From JAFAGX01 sp035624215 (GTDB taxonomy: Bacteria; Acidobacteriota; Terriglobia; Terriglobales; Acidobacteriaceae): a stretch of 64,000 bases of DNA. This document shows, one piece after another, positions 1 to 8,265 of the stretch. Under the pieces are notes generated by a model. It was not told where the DNA came from, did no database searches, and worked only from the letters and a program-made list of their open reading frames with translations. Every line of letters begins with the position of its first letter. The stretch's first letter is position 1. A program made the translations under genes and the position numbers. The DNA lies in the NCBI GenBank assembly GCA_035624215.1, contig DASPRY010000092.1, positions 26,713 through 90,712 on the forward strand. The letters run 5' to 3'.

Positions 1-230
1 CGCCCGCCTGCGTCGAGTACTGCCCGATTGAAGACTGCATGTTTTGGGTTCCGGACGAAGATCATCCGCCGTTTGGGCGGATCCAGGTGGATCCGATTCT
101 CTGCATTGGGTGCAAGAAGTGTACCAGCAAAGGGCCGGATGGATGTTTTCTGGACGGCTGCCCGTGGGATGCGATCGTGATGGTCGAGACCACGGAGGTG
201 GAAAAAGAAGTCGGGGCGATGCCGATCTAG
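1..230 (+). CDS. 4Fe-4S ferredoxin-type protein, C-terminal part (5' truncated)
   Basis: The reading frame is open from the window edge to a TAG at 228-230, so only the C-terminal part is visible. It carries a CVEYCP segment followed by CIGCKKC and a later GCPWDAI segment, the cysteine spacing of 4Fe-4S dicluster ferredoxin domains, as in electron-transfer subunits of molybdopterin oxidoreductases and related complexes. It probably passes electrons at a membrane-bound or cytoplasmic oxidoreductase; which one cannot be told without the upstream genes. An internal ATG at 39 lies inside the cysteine motif region and is not a sensible start. It converges with the next gene and overlaps it by 4 nt. 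Confidence 0.85.
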   Translation, partial: PACVEYCPIEDCMFWVPDEDHPPFGRIQVDPILCIGCKKCTSKGPDGCFLDGCPWDAIVMVETTEVEKEVGAMPI

Positions 231-499
231 TGCGCCTTCTTCGGCGCTGGAAGTCCCGCGATGAAAGCCTCAAGGGCGGACGAGGGGTCTGCTGATCCTT
301 CGATTTCCCGGTACAGGTCACTAAACTTCAAATGTACCCCCGCCAGGATCTCTTTATCGGACAAAAGATGGTCAAGCAGCTTCTGCCAATTTGTCACCCC
401 ACGATGTTCGAGAAGTAGTTTCAGTGCTATGTTTTCAAGGAATAAGTACTCGGTTGCCCGAAGGACGGCCGACAGGCGTTTCTTCTCGTTCCTAGTCAT
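227..499 (-). CDS. Small hypothetical protein (90 aa)
   Basis: A 90-residue, mostly helical, charged protein with no signal peptide or membrane segment and no family I recognise. It starts with ATG at 499, lies 12 nt downstream of the HEAT/lipoyl-like gene on the same strand, and its last 4 nt overlap the convergent ferredoxin gene. The tight packing and ordinary composition support a real gene co-transcribed with its upstream neighbour. The leucine-rich helical middle (residues 10-50) may be a protein-binding surface, but no function can be assigned. Confidence 0.6.
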   Translation of the reverse strand: MTRNEKKRLSAVLRATEYLFLENIALKLLLEHRGVTNWQKLLDHLLSDKEILAGVHLKFSDLYREIEGSADPSSALEAFIAGLPAPKKAH

Positions 500-511
500 G
501 ATAGGTCACTG

Positions 512-1366
512 TTACTTCTCTCGCTGCCGAATGGCCTTCTCCGTCTCTATCGCCTGTTGGCGGACATCGTTAGAAATGTCGGGTAGTTCCCGCTCATACG
601 GCTGCACAGCGGCGAGGTCTGAGTGCTGGCCAACAAGATAAAGAGCACGCAGCGCCTCCCAAACCTGGTCACTAGCGGGATCGATGGTGGCGACGACATC
701 GCCAGCGGCGACGGTTTGGCCAATTTGCACGCGCAATTCACGCAATCGTCCGGTGATTGGGGAGCGTATCTCGATGCTGTGGTCGTTGGCCTGCAATTTC
801 GCAACAACTCCACCCTGGTGAATCGGAATTCCGATCGCGCCCGTGTCGGTAATCTTGCCCGCCTGTGGCGCCGGAACGCTAGCTGACTGCAGAAGCTCGA
901 GAATTTGTGGTTTGCCAGCGGCGTCTCCGAAGCGCACAAGCGAGAGGGCGGCATTGCCGCGGACGGTCAGCGAAGGGTCGTTGAGCATCTTCAGCAAGGT
1001 TTCGTGAAAGCCTTGCCCAGAAGTGTCCTGGCCCATGACCCAGGCATCGGTGTTGCGCACCTCGTCCACTCGATAAGCGGCAAGCTGGATGAGTTCCGGA
1101 TACCAGCGGGTGACCGACGTGTCTTTACGGGACATACGCTCTCCAATTTGCACGAGCGCATGTTGGATATGCCGCGGATGCTTATCGTCGCTGAGATATT
1201 CGGCGATCTGCTTATCGGAAAGCTGACGGCCGAACCAGGTGTTCCACCAAAACAGGAAGGGCATCAGAACAATGAGCCATCCCGTGACAAAAAAAAGCAG
1301 ACGGTTGCGGGTGGACATGCGAGGGCGGGGCTTGCTTAGCTGGCTGGCGGGAGGAGAAGACGACAT
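512..1366 (-). CDS. Membrane-anchored HEAT-repeat protein with a lipoyl-like domain
   Basis: This 284-residue protein has one membrane helix near residues 23-42 after a basic N-terminus, then HEAT/PBS-like helical repeats to about residue 160 (segments such as NDPSLTVRGNAALSLVRFGD). From about 185 to 235 it has a barrel-sandwich-hybrid domain resembling biotinyl/lipoyl or HlyD hybrid domains (RSPITGRLRELRVQIGQ, then AAGDVVATID). The lysine that would carry biotin or lipoate is absent, so it is more likely a structural adaptor domain, as in membrane-fusion proteins. The start is ATG at 1366. The following 90-aa gene is probably in the same operon. Its function is unknown; envelope or complex assembly is a guess. 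Confidence 0.75.
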   Translation of the reverse strand: MSSSPPASQLSKPRPRMSTRNRLLFFVTGWLIVLMPFLFWWNTWFGRQLSDKQIAEYLSDDKHPRHIQHALVQIGERMSRKDTSVTRWYPELIQLAAYRVDEVRNTDAWVMGQDTSGQGFHETLLKMLNDPSLTVRGNAALSLVRFGDAAGKPQILELLQSASVPAPQAGKITDTGAIGIPIHQGGVVAKLQANDHSIEIRSPITGRLRELRVQIGQTVAAGDVVATIDPASDQVWEALRALYLVGQHSDLAAVQPYERELPDISNDVRQQAIETEKAIRQREK

Positions 1367-1471
1367 GAGAGTTTTGCCTGAAATATAGCAGAACTGAGGG
1401 TATTAGACCCGATGTCGCCAAGAACTAAAGCGGAGGGACACATGCGGCGGTGGGATGTAATTCTGCCATAT

Positions 1472-1741
1472 TCAGTCAATGACGTCGGCGTCGAGGACGC
1501 GCGGCTGTTCGAGATAGTGCGATAGGGCGTACTGAGCCAAAAGCGGGGTCTGGAGGCGGATTTCAGCGCCGATCCATTCGCCCTTGTTATGGGGCGAGTT
1601 GGGCGCGTGATTACATCGGCCACCACTGCCAAACTGCGGGCCAAAATCGGCGCTCTGGACCTGATCAAACTGCTGAATCTGTCGCCAGGCCTCGTCGCCC
1701 ACCGTTCCCGACACATCGATCTTCAGTCGTACCTTTGTCAT
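1472..1741 (-). CDS. Possible small hypothetical protein (89 aa)
   Basis: An 89-codon frame opens with ATG at 1741, directly after an in-frame stop about 30 nt upstream. The product has a beta-strand-like start (TKVRLKIDVSG) and no recognised domain. The Shine-Dalgarno match is weak. Competing overlapping frames exist on both strands, so this is the most plausible of several rather than a certain gene. It lies between the Flp-type pilin gene and the HEAT/lipoyl-like gene, all on the minus strand. Confidence 0.35.
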   Translation of the reverse strand: MTKVRLKIDVSGTVGDEAWRQIQQFDQVQSADFGPQFGSGGRCNHAPNSPHNKGEWIGAEIRLQTPLLAQYALSHYLEQPRVLDADVID

Positions 1742-1894
1742 TGCCCGGGTAGCCGGTTTGCCACCGCATCAGAATGATAGTCGATAATTTCGCGGGCTGA
1801 ACTGCAGGAGTTCTGGCGCGTGAACGGGGAATCTGGCTGAAGGGCCTGAACCGCGAAGATTTCCAGAAAGAAGTGGGGCGGGTTTCCCGCTGAT

Positions 1895-2062
1895 TTACTG
1901 CCCTATCGCGCTGGCAACGCTGGAAAACACATTGTTGGAATTGGCGCCGATGAGCTGAATAGTTCCGACTACGATGACCAGAATGACGGCCAACATCACG
2001 GCGTATTCCGCGATGTCCTGGCCTTCCTCTGCGGCCCAAAGTGAGCCAAAAAACTTGAACAC
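1895..2062 (-). CDS. Flp/Fap-type pilin, 55 aa, GTG start
   Basis: Read from GTG at 2062 to TAA at 1895-1897, this gives 55 residues: a short N-terminal part ending in AAEEGQDIAEYAVMLAV, a hydrophobic helix, then a small polar tail. The acidic residues and GQD-EYA just before the hydrophobic helix are the hallmark of Flp/Fap pilin subunits made by tad-type pili or related secretion systems. A strong ribosome site (AGGGGGAG) lies 5 nt before the GTG. The gene is too short for standard ORF cut-offs and uses GTG, so it is easily missed. No tad assembly genes are nearby. The leader is long and may be structured. Confidence 0.8.
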   Translation of the reverse strand: MFKFFGSLWAAEEGQDIAEYAVMLAVILVIVVGTIQLIGANSNNVFSSVASAIGQ

Positions 2063-2176
2063 TAACTCCCCCTAATAGCAATCGATGTGCGAATGCGACT
2101 CGTTAAGAATTTCAACACGCCCAGCCAGACCAGACAACGGTACTTTCGGCGGTGACACTTACTGTGGTAACCAGAT

Positions 2177-2251
2177 AAGGCTCTGGGGGCGGAAAACGGG
2201 TAATTGCCGGCGAAAAACCGATTGCTTCTGCTTTACCGCTGAGCTAGCCTT
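2177..2251 (-). other. tRNA-like structured segment in the pilin leader
   Basis: On the minus strand the 75-nt segment is bounded by AAGGCT and AGCCTT, which pair perfectly, and just inside it has TAGCTCAGCGGTAAAGC, which looks exactly like a tRNA D-arm. The T-arm and a proper anticodon loop with U33 are missing, so it is not a functional tRNA. It may be a decayed tRNA, or a structured leader of the pilin gene that starts about 115 nt downstream. It is listed for inspection only. Confidence 0.25.
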
Positions 2252-2337
2252 TATGCTGCTCTCGCGATTCTCCCTTCCTTTAACTCACCAAGCAGTTTGT
2301 CGCCAAAGGGTTGCAGTGTATATCGAAAATGGAGGGG

Positions 2338-2346
2338 TTATCCACA
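2338..2346 (+). promoter_or_regulatory. DnaA box
   Basis: TTATCCACA is an exact match to the high-affinity DnaA-binding consensus. It lies 5 bp from the NrdR-type palindrome and upstream of the presumed smc promoter. A single box is not an origin; it more likely acts as a regulatory site. The match is seen directly; binding is inferred. Confidence 0.6.
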
Positions 2347-2351
2347 GTGGG

Positions 2352-2367
2352 ACACTATATATAGTGT
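2352..2367. promoter_or_regulatory. NrdR box (16-bp perfect palindrome)
   Basis: ACACTATATATAGTGT is a perfect 16-bp palindrome and fits the published NrdR box consensus (acaCwAtATaTwGtgt) at every position. NrdR represses ribonucleotide reductase genes, usually through two such boxes about 31 bp apart; a second good copy was not found here. The site is next to a DnaA box and about 9 bp before the -35 element of the presumed smc promoter. The nrdR gene lies at 36121-36618. Confidence 0.6.
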
Positions 2368-2375
2368 TTTATTGC

Positions 2376-2405
2376 TTGACCCTGGTGTAAATTGACCGTT
2401 ACATT
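2376..2405 (+). promoter_or_regulatory. Candidate sigma-70 promoter for smc
   Basis: TTGACC at 2376-2381 and TACATT at 2400-2405 are separated by 18 bp. Transcription would start near 2412 and give a leader of about 200 nt that contains a dispersed repeat (2532-2592) before the smc start. Confidence 0.45.
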
Positions 2406-2531
2406 AGCTGCTATCTGTGCCAGCCGGTCCAGCCAGCGGGAGTTCGTGCGAGATTGGAGCTTGCGGGGAACCATAGTGGTAAACCAGGCCGCGGCCGGGC
2501 AACTCCACAAGGAATTTGCGGATTAAAAAAC

Positions 2532-2592
2532 TGCAGATTCCTCGCTACGTTCTCGCCGCGAATTCGCGCTTCGTACGGCTCGGAATGACAAG
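2532..2592 (+). repeat. Dispersed intergenic repeat, copy A
   Basis: This has the conserved left end TGCAGATTCCTCG and right end CTCGGAATGACAAG with a variable palindromic middle, here the 12-bp palindrome CGCGAATTCGCG at 2557-2568. Three more copies with the same ends are at 25125, 54167 and 60349. It lies in the smc leader, just upstream of the ribosome site. Confidence 0.7.
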
Positions 2593-2618
2593 TTGCATGT
2601 TGGCTGAAGGAGTACACG

Positions 2619-5600
2619 TTGCTGAAACTTAAAAAATTGCAAATTCTTGGCTTCAAGTCCTTCTGCGACCGCACGGAGTTGAAGTTTCATGGGGAAGGTG
2701 TGGCCGCCATCATCGGCCCGAATGGTTGCGGCAAGTCCAACATTGCGGATGCGATTTCGTGGGTGCTCGGCGAACAATCAGCCAAAACCTTGCGGGGATC
2801 GCGGATGGAGGACGTCATCTTCGCTGGGACGCGCGATCGCAAGCCAACCGGTATGGCGGAAGTGGCCCTCACGCTGATTGAGCCCGAGGTTTACGATGGG
2901 CCGGATGCGAACGCAGCAACAGAAATTGAAATCCAGGACGAGATGCCGGCTGACGACTGGGATGAAGCCGAACTGAGGGCGAGAGCGACCGAGGAGGTGG
3001 AGCGTATTACGGAGGATGCACGACCGGGAAAGCTGGAAGTAATCGAGTCGCATGGTCGTGGCGAAGCTGTCTCCGAGTTTGACCCGGAAGATGAACCGCG
3101 GTTTGCGGTTTTTGTGAACCTCAAGCCTCCGCTGCCGCAGACTTCGCCAGCCGGAGGATCTGAGCCACAGGTTGTACTGAAAATCCGACGGCGAAAGTTT
3201 CAACAGCAGTTCCGGACAGGAGAAATTGTGGTGACCCGCCGATTGTTTCGGTCGGGGGAAAGTGAGTATCTGCTGAATGGCAAGCTGTGCCGGTTGCGCG
3301 ACATTCAGGAATTGTTCATGGGCACAGGATTGGGACCGGAATCCTACGCGCTGATTGAGCAAGGGCGAATAGGACAAATTTTGAGCAGCCGGCCGACCGA
3401 CCGGCGGGCGATCATCGAAGAAGCAGCGGGAATAACGAAATTCAAGGCCAAGAAGCGGTTAGCGGAAGCGCGTCTGGAGGATGCGAAGCAGAACCTGGCG
3501 CGGGTGAACGATATTTTCGATGAAGTTACGCGGCAGATGAATTCGCTTAAGCGGCAGGCATCGAAAGCCGAACGTTACGCGCGGTTACGGGATGAAATGC
3601 GCGCCAAGCTGAGAATTGTGTTGGCCAGCAAGTTCGCGCAGTTGGATGAGGAAGCGGCGCACATTGATGAACAAATTAATACAGTCGCGGAAGAGATGCG
3701 GGTACAGGCCGACACAGCCCAACAGCTCGAGGCGGAGCAGGCGGAGGGCAAACAACGGGGCTATGCCATCGAGAGCGAGATACGCGAGAACCGGGAACGG
3801 CTGAATGAAATCAAGCTGGAGGCGGACCGGGCCCGCGGTAAGTGTCAGAATAACGAAGAGCGGTGTTCGGACCTGGTGTTGCGTTCGGCCTCGGCAGAAG
3901 GTGAGTTGACGCAGTCGCGCGCTCGCCTGGAGACGCTTGAGGCAGAACGCAACTCGAATCAGGCGATATTGGATTCCGCGGTTGCCGATTTGGCAGCAGC
4001 CCGGCGGGAACACGCCTTGTGCGAGCAGGAATGTACTGCAGCGGCGAATGGGCTTGCTGAGCTGGAACAGCGGCAAGAAGCATCTCGCCAAGCGATCATG
4101 GAGGCGGTGAACGCGGCGTCGAATCTACGAAACTCGCTGATCCAAGCCGAGGAACGGATGGCTGCGATCGATCGCGAAGGAAGACGTTTGCAGGGGGAAA
4201 TCGACACGGCGCGATCCCAGGCAGACAGTTACGACGGCCGGCGCGGGCAACTCGCATTGCAATTCGAAGGCGTTTCCCAGCGTCTTGCGGGGCTAACAGA
4301 AGAGATTGGCCAGACACGGGAATTAGTCGAGTCCAAGCAACGGCATGAGGCGGAAGCCAAGAATCGCCTAGACAGCTTGCGCGCAGAGTATGCGACCGCG
4401 CTCGGCAAGAAGTCTTCGCTACAGGCGGTCATCGCCGAGCATGGATATTCCACGGAATCGGTGAGGCGGCTTTTTCAGTCGGGAGCGCTTCACGGTGGTC
4501 TGGCTCCGGCGGGCGTGCTGGCAGACTTTGTGGAGGTCGATCCTCGTTATGAGGGCGTGGTAGAAGACTTCTTGAGGGACGAGCTGAATTACATTGTGGT
4601 GAAGTCCTGGGATGCGGCGGATGAAGGTTTGCGTATGTTGCGCAGCGATGTGGATGGCCGGGCAACCTTCCTGGTGCATCCCGGAGACTCGCAGGCGAAG
4701 TTTTCGTTTTCGGTTGAGGAGAATGATCGGGCTGGCGGGCCGGGCGAGCCGGTGGTGCCGCTGAAGCGTGCGATTCGGGTGCTGAATGGGTTCGGGAGAT
4801 CGCTGGAGGTGATTCTGCCCAAACTGCGCGACGGATACATCGTGCCTGAGCCGAATTCAGCCCGCGAACTTGCGCTGGAAAATCCTGATGCGTTCTTTTT
4901 ATCGCAATCAGGTGAATGCTTTCACAATGTGACTGTAACCGGCGGGAAGCAACGCGCCGAAGGTCCGCTCTCGATGAAGCGTGAGCTCAGAGAAGTGATG
5001 CGGATGGTCGTGGAACTGGAAGCAGCGCTGCACGATCAAGAACTTCGCGTCTTTACTTTGGGGCGGGAGATTAAGGAACTCACTTCCCTGCTCGACCGGC
5101 TGGAAAGCGAGAAACGCGAGGCAGAAAAGGAAGCCATGACCTCCGGCCATATGCTGCAGCAGCTCGACTCCGAAATGACACGAGTAATGGAGCGGCTGAA
5201 TGCATGTGGACAGGAACTTGAGCGGCTGCGTGCGGACCGTGGCGAGCAGGAATTGCAGATAGGTTCGCGTCGAGCTGAGTTGGCGGGGCTGGAAGAAAAA
5301 CGCGAGCAACTGGAACGCTCGGCCGCGATGGCCAATGCAGAATTGGCGACGATGCGCGAGCATCGAGATGCAGCCGCGCAACGGGTGTCGCAGCGCTTGG
5401 CGCGGGTAGCTACTTTGGAGGAGCGGCATCGCTCGGCAACTGCCGGATTGCAGCATATTGAAACGATGGTCGGCGAACTGCGGGAGCGGGTCAGTTCACT
5501 GGCGGCGCAAATTAGGTCTTTCGCGGAAGAAAAGCAGCAACGTGAAAGGGAGAATCAGCAGATTGCGGTTTTGCTGGGCGACCTGGAAGCCGAACACAAT

Positions 5601-6512
5601 GCAGGCGAGGTGCGGGAAGGCTTGCTGCAGTTCGAGTCTGACCAGGTGCGCGCGCGACTGGGTGAAATCGATGAAGGGTTGCGCGGCGTGCGTCAAACAA
5701 TGGATCAAGCCCGCGACCGCCGTGGCGAACTGGCGGCTACTGCAGCCAGGTTGCAGTCCGATGCACAACACATGGCAGAAACCTGCCTGAACGAATTAGG
5801 AATCCAGCAGAATGAGCTGGTTTCCGATAAGAGCATTTCCATGGTCAGCGGTGAAGGATTGGCGGCGGAAGATCAGGCATATCACGAGATGCGTACGCGC
5901 CTGGATGCCATGGGGCCGGTGAACATGATGGCCCTGGAAGAATATAAAGAGACGGCAGATCGCCACCGCTTTCTTGATACGCAAAGAAAGGATCTGCTGG
6001 ATTCAATCGAAAATACACAAGCCACGATCCGAGAGATCGACACGGTTTCGCGGCAGAAGTTTGAAGAGGCATTTCACCGGATCAATGAGAATTTTCAAAC
6101 TACGTTCAAGAAGTTGTTCGGCGGTGGTCATGCTTTCATGCGTTTGACGGATGAGGAAAACAGCAGTGAGAGCGGGATTGACGTGGTCGCATCCCCGCCG
6201 GGAAAGAAACTGCAAAACGTGCTGCTGCTCTCCGGGGGCGAAAAGGCATTGACGGCGCTGGCGTTGCTGGTGGGTATCTTTCAATATCAGCCGAGCCCGT
6301 TCTGCATTCTAGACGAAGTGGATGCACCACTGGACGAAGCCAATATCGGGCGCTTCACGGAACTGGTAAAACAAATGAGCGTGCAGACTCAGTTTGTGCT
6401 GATCACGCATAGCAAGAAGACCATGAGCATCGCCCCTGTATTGTATGGAGTGACCATGCAAGAGCCGGGGGTCTCCAAGCTGGTTTCAGTGAAGTTCGGC
6501 GCCACCGCGTAG
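2619..6512 (+). CDS. smc: Chromosome segregation protein SMC
   Basis: This 1297-residue ATPase compacts and segregates chromosomes as a condensin with ScpA/ScpB. Walker A (GPNGCGKSN) is at residues 33-41, long coiled coils flank a hinge at roughly residues 620-690, and the ABC signature LLSGGEKALTALALL and Walker B FCILDEVDAPLDEAN are near residues 1204 and 1228. The start is TTG at 2619 with AAGGAG 6 nt upstream. It is about 100 residues longer than typical SMC proteins because of a very acidic insertion in the N-terminal ATPase lobe, from about residue 88 to 200, before the conserved VTRRLFRSGESEYLLNG segment. ScpA/B are not in the window. The upstream region holds DnaA and NrdR boxes. Confidence 0.97.
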   Translation: MLKLKKLQILGFKSFCDRTELKFHGEGVAAIIGPNGCGKSNIADAISWVLGEQSAKTLRGSRMEDVIFAGTRDRKPTGMAEVALTLIEPEVYDGPDANAATEIEIQDEMPADDWDEAELRARATEEVERITEDARPGKLEVIESHGRGEAVSEFDPEDEPRFAVFVNLKPPLPQTSPAGGSEPQVVLKIRRRKFQQQFRTGEIVVTRRLFRSGESEYLLNGKLCRLRDIQELFMGTGLGPESYALIEQGRIGQILSSRPTDRRAIIEEAAGITKFKAKKRLAEARLEDAKQNLARVNDIFDEVTRQMNSLKRQASKAERYARLRDEMRAKLRIVLASKFAQLDEEAAHIDEQINTVAEEMRVQADTAQQLEAEQAEGKQRGYAIESEIRENRERLNEIKLEADRARGKCQNNEERCSDLVLRSASAEGELTQSRARLETLEAERNSNQAILDSAVADLAAARREHALCEQECTAAANGLAELEQRQEASRQAIMEAVNAASNLRNSLIQAEERMAAIDREGRRLQGEIDTARSQADSYDGRRGQLALQFEGVSQRLAGLTEEIGQTRELVESKQRHEAEAKNRLDSLRAEYATALGKKSSLQAVIAEHGYSTESVRRLFQSGALHGGLAPAGVLADFVEVDPRYEGVVEDFLRDELNYIVVKSWDAADEGLRMLRSDVDGRATFLVHPGDSQAKFSFSVEENDRAGGPGEPVVPLKRAIRVLNGFGRSLEVILPKLRDGYIVPEPNSARELALENPDAFFLSQSGECFHNVTVTGGKQRAEGPLSMKRELREVMRMVVELEAALHDQELRVFTLGREIKELTSLLDRLESEKREAEKEAMTSGHMLQQLDSEMTRVMERLNACGQELERLRADRGEQELQIGSRRAELAGLEEKREQLERSAAMANAELATMREHRDAAAQRVSQRLARVATLEERHRSATAGLQHIETMVGELRERVSSLAAQIRSFAEEKQQRERENQQIAVLLGDLEAEHNAGEVREGLLQFESDQVRARLGEIDEGLRGVRQTMDQARDRRGELAATAARLQSDAQHMAETCLNELGIQQNELVSDKSISMVSGEGLAAEDQAYHEMRTRLDAMGPVNMMALEEYKETADRHRFLDTQRKDLLDSIENTQATIREIDTVSRQKFEEAFHRINENFQTTFKKLFGGGHAFMRLTDEENSSESGIDVVASPPGKKLQNVLLLSGGEKALTALALLVGIFQYQPSPFCILDEVDAPLDEANIGRFTELVKQMSVQTQFVLITHSKKTMSIAPVLYGVTMQEPGVSKLVSVKFGATA

Positions 6513-6675
6513 AAGAACCCCAAATACCCAGCAGCGGGTGACTCAGAGTATTGTCCATTTTTCCTCTGCCGTCCTCATCTTTTTCCACAAAGCTTCCTAG
6601 CAAAAGAGCGCATCACTACTCAACTCTTTTCACCGCAACACTGGACCAGTGACCGAACCGGATGTGAGTTAAGCG

Positions 6676-6703
6676 TTGACAAAAATTTTAGAGGGATTAG
6701 AAT
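6676..6703 (+). promoter_or_regulatory. Sigma-70 promoter for purC
   Basis: TTGACA at 6676-6681 and TAGAAT at 6698-6703 are 16 bp apart, a near-consensus promoter. It predicts a leader of about 25 nt with no Shine-Dalgarno sequence. A second -10-like hexamer (TAAAAT, 6723-6728) lies 6 nt before the ATG and could give a leaderless transcript. Confidence 0.6.
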
Positions 6704-6734
6704 ACGCGACGTTTTCCTAACGTAAAATTATTTC

Positions 6735-7646
6735 ATGAGCCCCCGCGTACTAGAACCCGTCCTACTGCGTACTGATTTCCCAGAACTTAAGTTGCACGCC
6801 AGCGGTAAAGTCCGCGACATCTACGAACTGGATGACAAGCACCTGCTGTTTGTAGCCACCGATCGAATTTCCGCGTTCGATTATGTGCTAGCAACGGGGA
6901 TCCCCCACAAAGGGCATGTGCTGACTCAACTTTCTCTGTTCTGGTTCGAGTTTCTCCGCGAGGTTGTGCCCAACCATCTGGCGACGGCTGACGTAGAGCG
7001 CTATCCATCTGCGGCGAAGAAATATGCTGACCAACTCTACGGGCGATCCATGATGGTTTTGCGTGCGGAGATGATTCCGGTGGAGTGTGTGGTGCGAGGA
7101 TACATTTCCGGGTCGGCATGGAAGGAATACAAGGCTGACGGCCATGTGTGCGGCATCCAGCTGCCAGGGGGCCTGCGAGAATCAGACAAACTGCCGCAGC
7201 CGATCTTTACGCCTGCCATCAAGGCCACCAGCGGCCACGACGAGAATATTTCGTTTGAGGAAATGGTGCGCATCACGGGAGCTGAGCGCGGCCATCGATT
7301 ACGTGAGCTTTCAATAGCGATCTATAGCAAAGCGGCGGAATATGCACGAGAACGAGGCATTATTATTGCCGATACCAAGTTCGAGTTCGGCGTGACAAGG
7401 CTTGGGATTACGTTGGCGGATGAAGTCCTGACTCCCGACTCGTCGCGCTTCTGGCCGGCGGACCGGTACCAGCCCGGACGGGCACAGGACTCGTATGACA
7501 AGCAATACGTCCGCGATTATCTGGAGGAAATTCGCTGGAACAAGCAACCTCCGGCACCGGCGCTTCCTGCGGAAGTGGCCGGCAAGACCAGTGAAAAATA
7601 CCTGGAGGCGTACCACCAGCTCACCGGACGTGAGCTGGATGTTTAG
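6735..7646 (+). CDS. purC: Phosphoribosylaminoimidazole-succinocarboxamide synthase
   Basis: PurC (SAICAR synthetase) joins CAIR and aspartate with ATP in purine biosynthesis, in the cytoplasm. The 303-residue product is of the longer, yeast-type class and shows SGKVRDIYEL near residue 23, ATDRISAFDYVL near 45, the VRGYISGSAWKEY segment and the ENISFEEM segment. The start ATG at 6735 follows a clear promoter but no Shine-Dalgarno sequence. Other pur genes are not adjacent. cvpA follows at once, a common companion of purine genes. Confidence 0.96.
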   Translation: MSPRVLEPVLLRTDFPELKLHASGKVRDIYELDDKHLLFVATDRISAFDYVLATGIPHKGHVLTQLSLFWFEFLREVVPNHLATADVERYPSAAKKYADQLYGRSMMVLRAEMIPVECVVRGYISGSAWKEYKADGHVCGIQLPGGLRESDKLPQPIFTPAIKATSGHDENISFEEMVRITGAERGHRLRELSIAIYSKAAEYARERGIIIADTKFEFGVTRLGITLADEVLTPDSSRFWPADRYQPGRAQDSYDKQYVRDYLEEIRWNKQPPAPALPAEVAGKTSEKYLEAYHQLTGRELDV

Positions 7647-7673
7647 CAGGAGACCGATCGACAGGAGTGGGCG

Positions 7674-8186
7674 GTGACGGGCGCCGACTGGATCATTGTG
7701 GCGGCGATTTTCCTGTCGGTGTTGCAGGCAGCGAGCGTCGGCTTTTTTCAGGAAGCATTCGGGATCGCAGGGTTAGTTTTGGGATATTTGCTGGCCGCGT
7801 GGAACTACCCGCGGCTGGGGAATCACTTCGCCTCCTATGGCGCACCGTGGTTGGTGGGAATTGCTGCCTTCCTGATCATTTTTCTGTTTGTGATGTTCCT
7901 GGCTGGACTGGCGGGACGGATAGCCCGCTGGATCATGCAGGAAGCGGGACTCAATTTTGTAGACCGGATTTTGGGCGCAGCGCTGGGGTTGTTGCGTGGG
8001 TGTCTGATAGTGGCCATCGTGCTCGTGAGCATGGCCGCGTTTACGCCCACATCCAAGTGGCTGCAAGGTTCGCAACTGGCTCCGTATTTCCTGGTGGCGG
8101 GACGTGCCGCCATCTGGGTAGCGCCGTCAGAATTGCGGGCACGGTTCTATGAAGGACTGGATTTGTTGCGTCGGACAAGGGCCTAG
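7674..8186 (+). CDS. cvpA: CvpA family membrane protein
   Basis: This 170-residue inner-membrane protein has four hydrophobic helices and the N-terminal pattern of CvpA (GADWIIVAAIFLSVLQAASVGFFQE), a family needed for colicin V production in E. coli and linked to envelope homeostasis. The start is GTG at 7674 with AGGAG at 7662-7666. It follows purC by 27 nt, so the two are probably co-transcribed. Its exact role in this organism is not known. Confidence 0.85.
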   Translation: MTGADWIIVAAIFLSVLQAASVGFFQEAFGIAGLVLGYLLAAWNYPRLGNHFASYGAPWLVGIAAFLIIFLFVMFLAGLAGRIARWIMQEAGLNFVDRILGAALGLLRGCLIVAIVLVSMAAFTPTSKWLQGSQLAPYFLVAGRAAIWVAPSELRARFYEGLDLLRRTRA

Positions 8187-8265
8187 AGGAAATGACCTGC
8201 GACCGAAACCCTTGAAGTTATCGTAGTACCGGAGAGCGGAGATCCTCCAAAGAAAGAGAGACGCC

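Noticed and set aside
2177..2251. tRNA gene on the minus strand
   Set aside because: The D-arm and part of the acceptor stem fit, but there is no T-arm and no acceptable anticodon loop. Kept only as a tRNA-like segment.
6576..6590. Second DnaA box (TTTTCCACA)
   Set aside because: One mismatch to the consensus, isolated, and with no other origin features near it.
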